64,000 nt of DNA from an uncultured Acidimicrobiales bacterium. Lineage in GTDB: Bacteria > Actinomycetota > Acidimicrobiia > Acidimicrobiales > Bin134. The notes under the pieces are model-generated. The model saw only the letters and a list, made by a program, of their open reading frames with translations. It was not told where the DNA came from and made no database searches. Location of the stretch: NCBI GenBank assembly GCA_951813555.1, contig OX638344.1:1488001-1552000 (forward strand), read 5' to 3'. Of the stretch, positions 60,896 to 64,000 are shown in pieces (the stretch's first letter is position 1; every line of letters starts with the position of its first letter). A program made the position numbers and the translations under genes.

Positions 60896-61981
60896 GTGGA
60901 TTTCACCTTTTCAGAGCAGGAGCAGGCGGTTACCGATTTGAGCCGCCAGATATTGGGTGATCTATCGACCCCGGAACGGCACAAGCACCTGGAGACAGAT
61001 GGCTTGACCCACGATGACTACGTGTGGGGGGAGTTGTGCGATGCCGGGCTGGTGGGCGTCTCCCTGCCCGAGGAGTGCGGCGGGGGAGGCTTGGGCTTTC
61101 TGGCCACCTGCCTGATGCTGGAGGAAATCGGACGCACCACCGCCCGGGTGCCGTTTCTGGCCCCGGTGGCGGCGATGGCGGTGGCCGAGTTCGACCCCGA
61201 CGAAGATCTGCTGATGGAGATGGCCGCCGGATCGGCGCTGGTGTCGCCCGCGCTGGTGGAGCCGGGACGCGACCCCGGCGAACCCTCAGTGGTAGCGTCG
61301 CCGGCAGGGGATCGCTGGACGGTGTCCGGTACCAAGGAGATGGTCCCGTTCGCCGATCAGGCCGACTGCTTCCTGGTTCCCGCTTCGGCGAGTCACGGCG
61401 TCGGGCTGTTCTTGGTGCACAATGCCGCCCCATCGGTTGAGGTTGTGCCCCAGGAAGCCACTTCAGGCCTGATCGAGGGGAAAGTGGTGCTGGTTGATGC
61501 GCCGGCTGATCAGCTGGGCACCGGCGCAGAGGCAGTGGACTGGCTGGTGCAGCGGTGTACGGCGGCGCTGAGCGCAGTGGCGGTGGGCGTGGTGAGCGAG
61601 GCTTTGCGGTTGACCGCGGCCTACGCCAGCGAGCGGGAGCAATTCGGCCGTCCCATCGCCACGTTCCAAGCCGTGGGCCAGCGGGTGGGCGACGCCTACA
61701 TCGACACCGAGGCCATCCGGCTCACCGCTCTGCAAGCCTGCTGGCGCCTCGACCAGGGCCTAGAGGCATCCACCGAGGTGGCGGTGGCCAAGTATTGGGC
61801 CGCCGACGGAGGCCAGCGGGTGGCCAACGCCGCCCAGCACCTCCACGGCGGCATGGGCGTGGACCGCGACTACCCGCTGTGGCGCTACTACGTCTGGGCC
61901 AAGCACCTGGAACTTTCGTTGGGAGGGTCCACCGCCCAGCTCCTGCGCATCGGCGACGCCCTCGCCGCCGGCACTGCCTGA
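60896..61981 (+). CDS. Acyl-CoA dehydrogenase family protein
   Basis: 361 aa. GTG 60896 gives VDFTFSEQEQAVTDLSRQIL, a usual ACAD start. GLVGVSLPEECGGGGLGFL, YASEREQFGRPIATFQAVGQR and the C-terminal HGGMGVDRDYPLWRYYVWAKHLELSLGG are visible. The GYxxPxAGSD-like FAD loop is weak (ALVEPGRDPGE...), so it belongs to the divergent actinobacterial FadE group that often works as heterodimers; no partner is adjacent. Divergent from the QC gene. Confidence 0.88.
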   Translation: MDFTFSEQEQAVTDLSRQILGDLSTPERHKHLETDGLTHDDYVWGELCDAGLVGVSLPEECGGGGLGFLATCLMLEEIGRTTARVPFLAPVAAMAVAEFDPDEDLLMEMAAGSALVSPALVEPGRDPGEPSVVASPAGDRWTVSGTKEMVPFADQADCFLVPASASHGVGLFLVHNAAPSVEVVPQEATSGLIEGKVVLVDAPADQLGTGAEAVDWLVQRCTAALSAVAVGVVSEALRLTAAYASEREQFGRPIATFQAVGQRVGDAYIDTEAIRLTALQACWRLDQGLEASTEVAVAKYWAADGGQRVANAAQHLHGGMGVDRDYPLWRYYVWAKHLELSLGGSTAQLLRIGDALAAGTA

Positions 61982-62016
61982 GGGCAGCTGGCATGAGGGG
62001 AATATCCTACGCCACC

Positions 62017-63282
62017 ATGAGCGATGCCAAGCGAGATGTCCGGGCCACCGACAGAGCCTCTCTTCCGATGGTGGTGCGGGCGCTGAACAGCTATGGCCGC
62101 ACTGTTCGTCGGATTCGACCGGGACATGGGCGGTTCAACGCCGACGCGCTAGCGAGCAAGGCCCAGGAGTCGGCCAAGCTCGACGATTTCGGCCCCGACG
62201 GCTGGCGAGAGGGATTCGAGATCCTGGTGGACTCAGTCAATGCCGAGGGCAACCTGAACCAGCTGGGGCGGATGATCATAGGGGGTCTGCTTGATTCCAC
62301 TCTTCAGATGCGGCTGCGAGTGGTGGATTGGGCCAACCAGCACCCCGAGGTGACCCGGGAGCAGATCACCGCTCCGATCGTGGTGAGCGGTTTGCCCCGC
62401 ACCGGCACCACCTTGCTCAGCAACCTGCTGGACCTCGATCCGCAGAACCGGTCGCTGCTGGGCTGGGAGTCCGGGGAGGTGGCGCCCCCTCCCACGCTGT
62501 CGAGCCACCGCGAGGACCCCCGCATCGCAGAATCGGTGAAGGGCTCGGGTCAGTTGTCCAAGCTGGCCCCCAGCGTGCGGGCCATGCACCCCATGGCGGC
62601 CACGCTGCCCACCGAGTGCGTGACGCTGCTGGGCGGGGAGTTCAGGTCGATCCACTTTGAGACCCAGGGGACGTTCGACTCCTACGGCTCCTGGTTCGAG
62701 ACCTGCGACATGGTTTCGGCCTATGAGTTCCACCGGTTGTGCTTGCAGGTGCTGCAATCCACCATCCCGACTCAGCGGTGGTCGTTGAAGACGCCGGGAC
62801 ACATGTGGCACATGGACGCGGTGTACGCCGTGTATCCCGATGCCCGAGTGGTGTGGACCCACCGTGATCCGCTGAAGGTGGTCGGCTCGGTGGCCAGCCT
62901 CAACTGCACCCTCCACGCCACCAACACCGACAAAGTGGACTTTGCCCGGGTAGGCCGAACCTGGCGGGACAAGTGCCTCCACGGCATCAAGGCAGGCACC
63001 GAGTTCCGCGACCGGCGGGGATCAGACGACACCGTGTTCGACCTCCAGTACGCCGAGCTCATGGACGACCCCGTGGGCTCAGTAGAGCGCATCTACCGCC
63101 ACTTTGGCATGGAGTTGGATGACTTGGGCCGACGCAAGATGCAGGCGTGGATGGAGGAAAACCCCCAAGACCGCTTCGGCCGCCACCGCTACACCGTGGA
63201 CCAGTTCGGCTTAGACGCCGATGAGCTCCGCGAGCAGTTCGCCGGCTACGTGGAGCGGTACCAGGTGCCGTCTGAGGGTTGA
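62017..63282 (+). CDS. Sulfotransferase-fold protein
   Basis: About 421 aa (ATG 61993 would add eight residues; a GAGGGGA lies between the two). The 5'-phosphosulfate loop IVVSGLPRTGTTLLSNLL and the 3'-phosphate element VVWTHRDPLKVVGSVASLN mark a PAPS-dependent sulfotransferase of the family common in actinobacteria. Acceptor unknown, possibly a lipid or sterol-like alcohol. 35 bp after the acyl-CoA dehydrogenase gene. Confidence 0.85.
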   Translation: MSDAKRDVRATDRASLPMVVRALNSYGRTVRRIRPGHGRFNADALASKAQESAKLDDFGPDGWREGFEILVDSVNAEGNLNQLGRMIIGGLLDSTLQMRLRVVDWANQHPEVTREQITAPIVVSGLPRTGTTLLSNLLDLDPQNRSLLGWESGEVAPPPTLSSHREDPRIAESVKGSGQLSKLAPSVRAMHPMAATLPTECVTLLGGEFRSIHFETQGTFDSYGSWFETCDMVSAYEFHRLCLQVLQSTIPTQRWSLKTPGHMWHMDAVYAVYPDARVVWTHRDPLKVVGSVASLNCTLHATNTDKVDFARVGRTWRDKCLHGIKAGTEFRDRRGSDDTVFDLQYAELMDDPVGSVERIYRHFGMELDDLGRRKMQAWMEENPQDRFGRHRYTVDQFGLDADELREQFAGYVERYQVPSEG

Positions 63283-63300
63283 TTCTGCGCTCACCTTGTC

Positions 63301-63332
63301 TTGTCATACATGATAACGTAGAAGTATGACAA
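63301..63332. promoter_or_regulatory. Perfect 9-bp inverted repeat overlapping the antitoxin start codon
   Basis: TTGTCATAC (63301-63309) and GTATGACAA (63324-63332) are perfect inverted arms 14 bp apart; the right arm contains the ATG at 63326. A ribbon-helix-helix antitoxin-toxin complex bound here could repress transcription. The repeat is seen; function is inferred. Confidence 0.6.
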
Positions 63333-63577
63333 TGCTGAGCTTTCGGGTGGAACCTGAAGTGGCGGAGAAGGTGAGGGAGATGGCGGTTTCTCTGGGGATT
63401 CCGCAATCCGAAATGATCCGCGAGGCGTTGCGCCAGCACCTCAACGCGCTTGCGGCGCAACATGATGCGCTTGTGTACGAGAAGAGCCCACTCACACCCG
63501 AAGAACTGGCCTTTGCTTCGGTGGAGCGCTGGGCACCAGCTGAAGACTGGTCGGAATGGACCGATGAAACGGGGTGA
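63326..63577 (+). CDS. Ribbon-helix-helix antitoxin (MazE-like)
   Basis: 83 aa. The N terminus MTMLSFRVEPEVAEKVREMAVSLGIPQSEMIREALRQHLNAL is a typical RHH DNA-binding domain; the acidic C terminus (SPLTPEELAFASVERWAPAEDWSEWTDETG) would neutralise the toxin. Overlaps the toxin gene by 14 bp. An inverted repeat covers its start. Confidence 0.88.
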   Translation: MTMLSFRVEPEVAEKVREMAVSLGIPQSEMIREALRQHLNALAAQHDALVYEKSPLTPEELAFASVERWAPAEDWSEWTDETG

Positions 63578-63872
63578 GATCTGGTTTGCCGATGCCCCTG
63601 GTGGCGATCGTCCGGTGCTTGTGCTCACCCGCGATCCCGTTGCTGATCGCATTGGCTCAGTGGTTGTTGCCGCACTCACTCGCACCCACCGCGGGCTGTC
63701 TTCTGAGCTGCCCCTCACTGTGGCAGATGACGGTGTACCCACCGACAGCGTCATCAACTTTGACACCATCCACACTCTTCCTCGCCAAGCGTTCCGGCGC
63801 AGGGTGGCCCAACTCAGTCCCGCTCGCCTTGAAGAGGCCTGTCTGGTGCTTCGGGCCGCTACCGGTTGCTAG
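63564..63872 (+). CDS. MazF/PemK-type endoribonuclease toxin
   Basis: 102 aa. KRGEIWFADAPGGDRPVLVLTRDPVADRIGSVVVAALT is the classical MazF start, and SVINFDTIHTLPRQAFRRRVAQLSPARLEEAC its C-terminal half. ATG 63564 lies inside the antitoxin gene; the longer frame upstream is a shadow. Expected to cleave RNA at a short motif. Confidence 0.9.
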   Translation: MKRGEIWFADAPGGDRPVLVLTRDPVADRIGSVVVAALTRTHRGLSSELPLTVADDGVPTDSVINFDTIHTLPRQAFRRRVAQLSPARLEEACLVLRAATGC

Positions 63873-63932
63873 TGGTCTGTATACCCAGACGTACAGCATT
63901 GTCAGCGTTGGCTCGGCTGAAATGAGGGCTTG

Positions 63933-64000
63933 ATGGCAGGGCTGTTTCCGGAGATCGAGCCCTTCGAAGCTGGCCTATTGGATGTCGGCGAAGGGAATCG
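63933..64000 (+). CDS. pip: Prolyl aminopeptidase, N-terminal fragment cut by the window edge
   Basis: Only 22 codons are visible: MAGLFPEIEPFEAGLLDVGEGN. The (L/F)(Y/F)PEIEP(Y/F)--G-LDVG-GN pattern is diagnostic of proline iminopeptidase (alpha/beta hydrolase, S33). The catalytic region lies outside the window. Confidence 0.75.
   Translation, partial: MAGLFPEIEPFEAGLLDVGEGN

Overview
The window is high-GC DNA packed with short-spaced, often ATGA- or GTGA-overlapping genes and many GTG starts. It carries a CarD-type RNA polymerase regulator, an F420-type luciferase-like oxidoreductase, numerous acyl-CoA dehydrogenases, thiolases and short-chain dehydrogenases (SDRs), and a SepX/GlpR-like membrane protein. 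This points to an actinobacterium, plausibly of the class Acidimicrobiia; that is an inference from gene content, not a measured phylogeny. No rRNA, CRISPR array, replication origin or prophage was seen.

Layout: 1-6.8 kb holds the tail of a TPP enzyme, a TldD/TldE pair, uppP, a SAF-domain protein, an MTA phosphorylase, an FmdB zinc ribbon and plsY. 6.8-10.4 kb holds moeA, moaA, moaC and a SepX/GlpR-like gene, then tRNA-Ala. 10.5-31.7 kb is mainly lipid-type metabolism: phosphotransferase, SDRs, acyl-CoA dehydrogenase, thiolase, crotonase, acyl-CoA ligase, CoA transferase. Interspersed are rsgA, a metallo-beta-lactamase-fold hydrolase, a membrane-anchored sulfite-oxidase-fold molybdoenzyme, vapBC, a VIT1-type transporter, a methyltransferase, tRNA-Glu and an MFS exporter. 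31.7-35.5 kb has the F420-type oxidoreductase, a probable UGSC selenoprotein with a coupled 351-aa partner, and an oxygenase-like protein. 35.5-41 kb is a dipeptide-type ABC transporter with two binding proteins and no ATPase. 41-44.5 kb is the transglutaminase / alpha-E / circularly permuted ATP-grasp cassette.

44.5-55 kb is a catabolic island of unknown substrate: an NMT1-type binding protein, a GntR regulator, a fungal-type cytosine deaminase, a seven-gene operon (ABC ATPase, permease, aldehyde dehydrogenase, FAD oxidoreductase, CoA transferase, enoyl-CoA hydratase, ferredoxin) and a DapA-family lyase. Three near-identical palindromes (consensus GTTGACwGTCAAC) precede its four transcription units, so it reads as one regulon. 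Next to it an IS3-family element has split a DUF3800 gene; removing it with one copy of the TTT duplication restores the frame exactly.

57-64 kb holds tRNA-Pro, carD, an unknown protein, a DUF429 protein, a glutaminyl cyclase lipoprotein, an acyl-CoA dehydrogenase, a sulfotransferase-like protein, a MazEF-like toxin-antitoxin pair and the start of a prolyl aminopeptidase.

The two strongest unusual signals are the selenoprotein, which ordinary gene calling would split in two at its in-frame UGA, and the operator-defined catabolic regulon.
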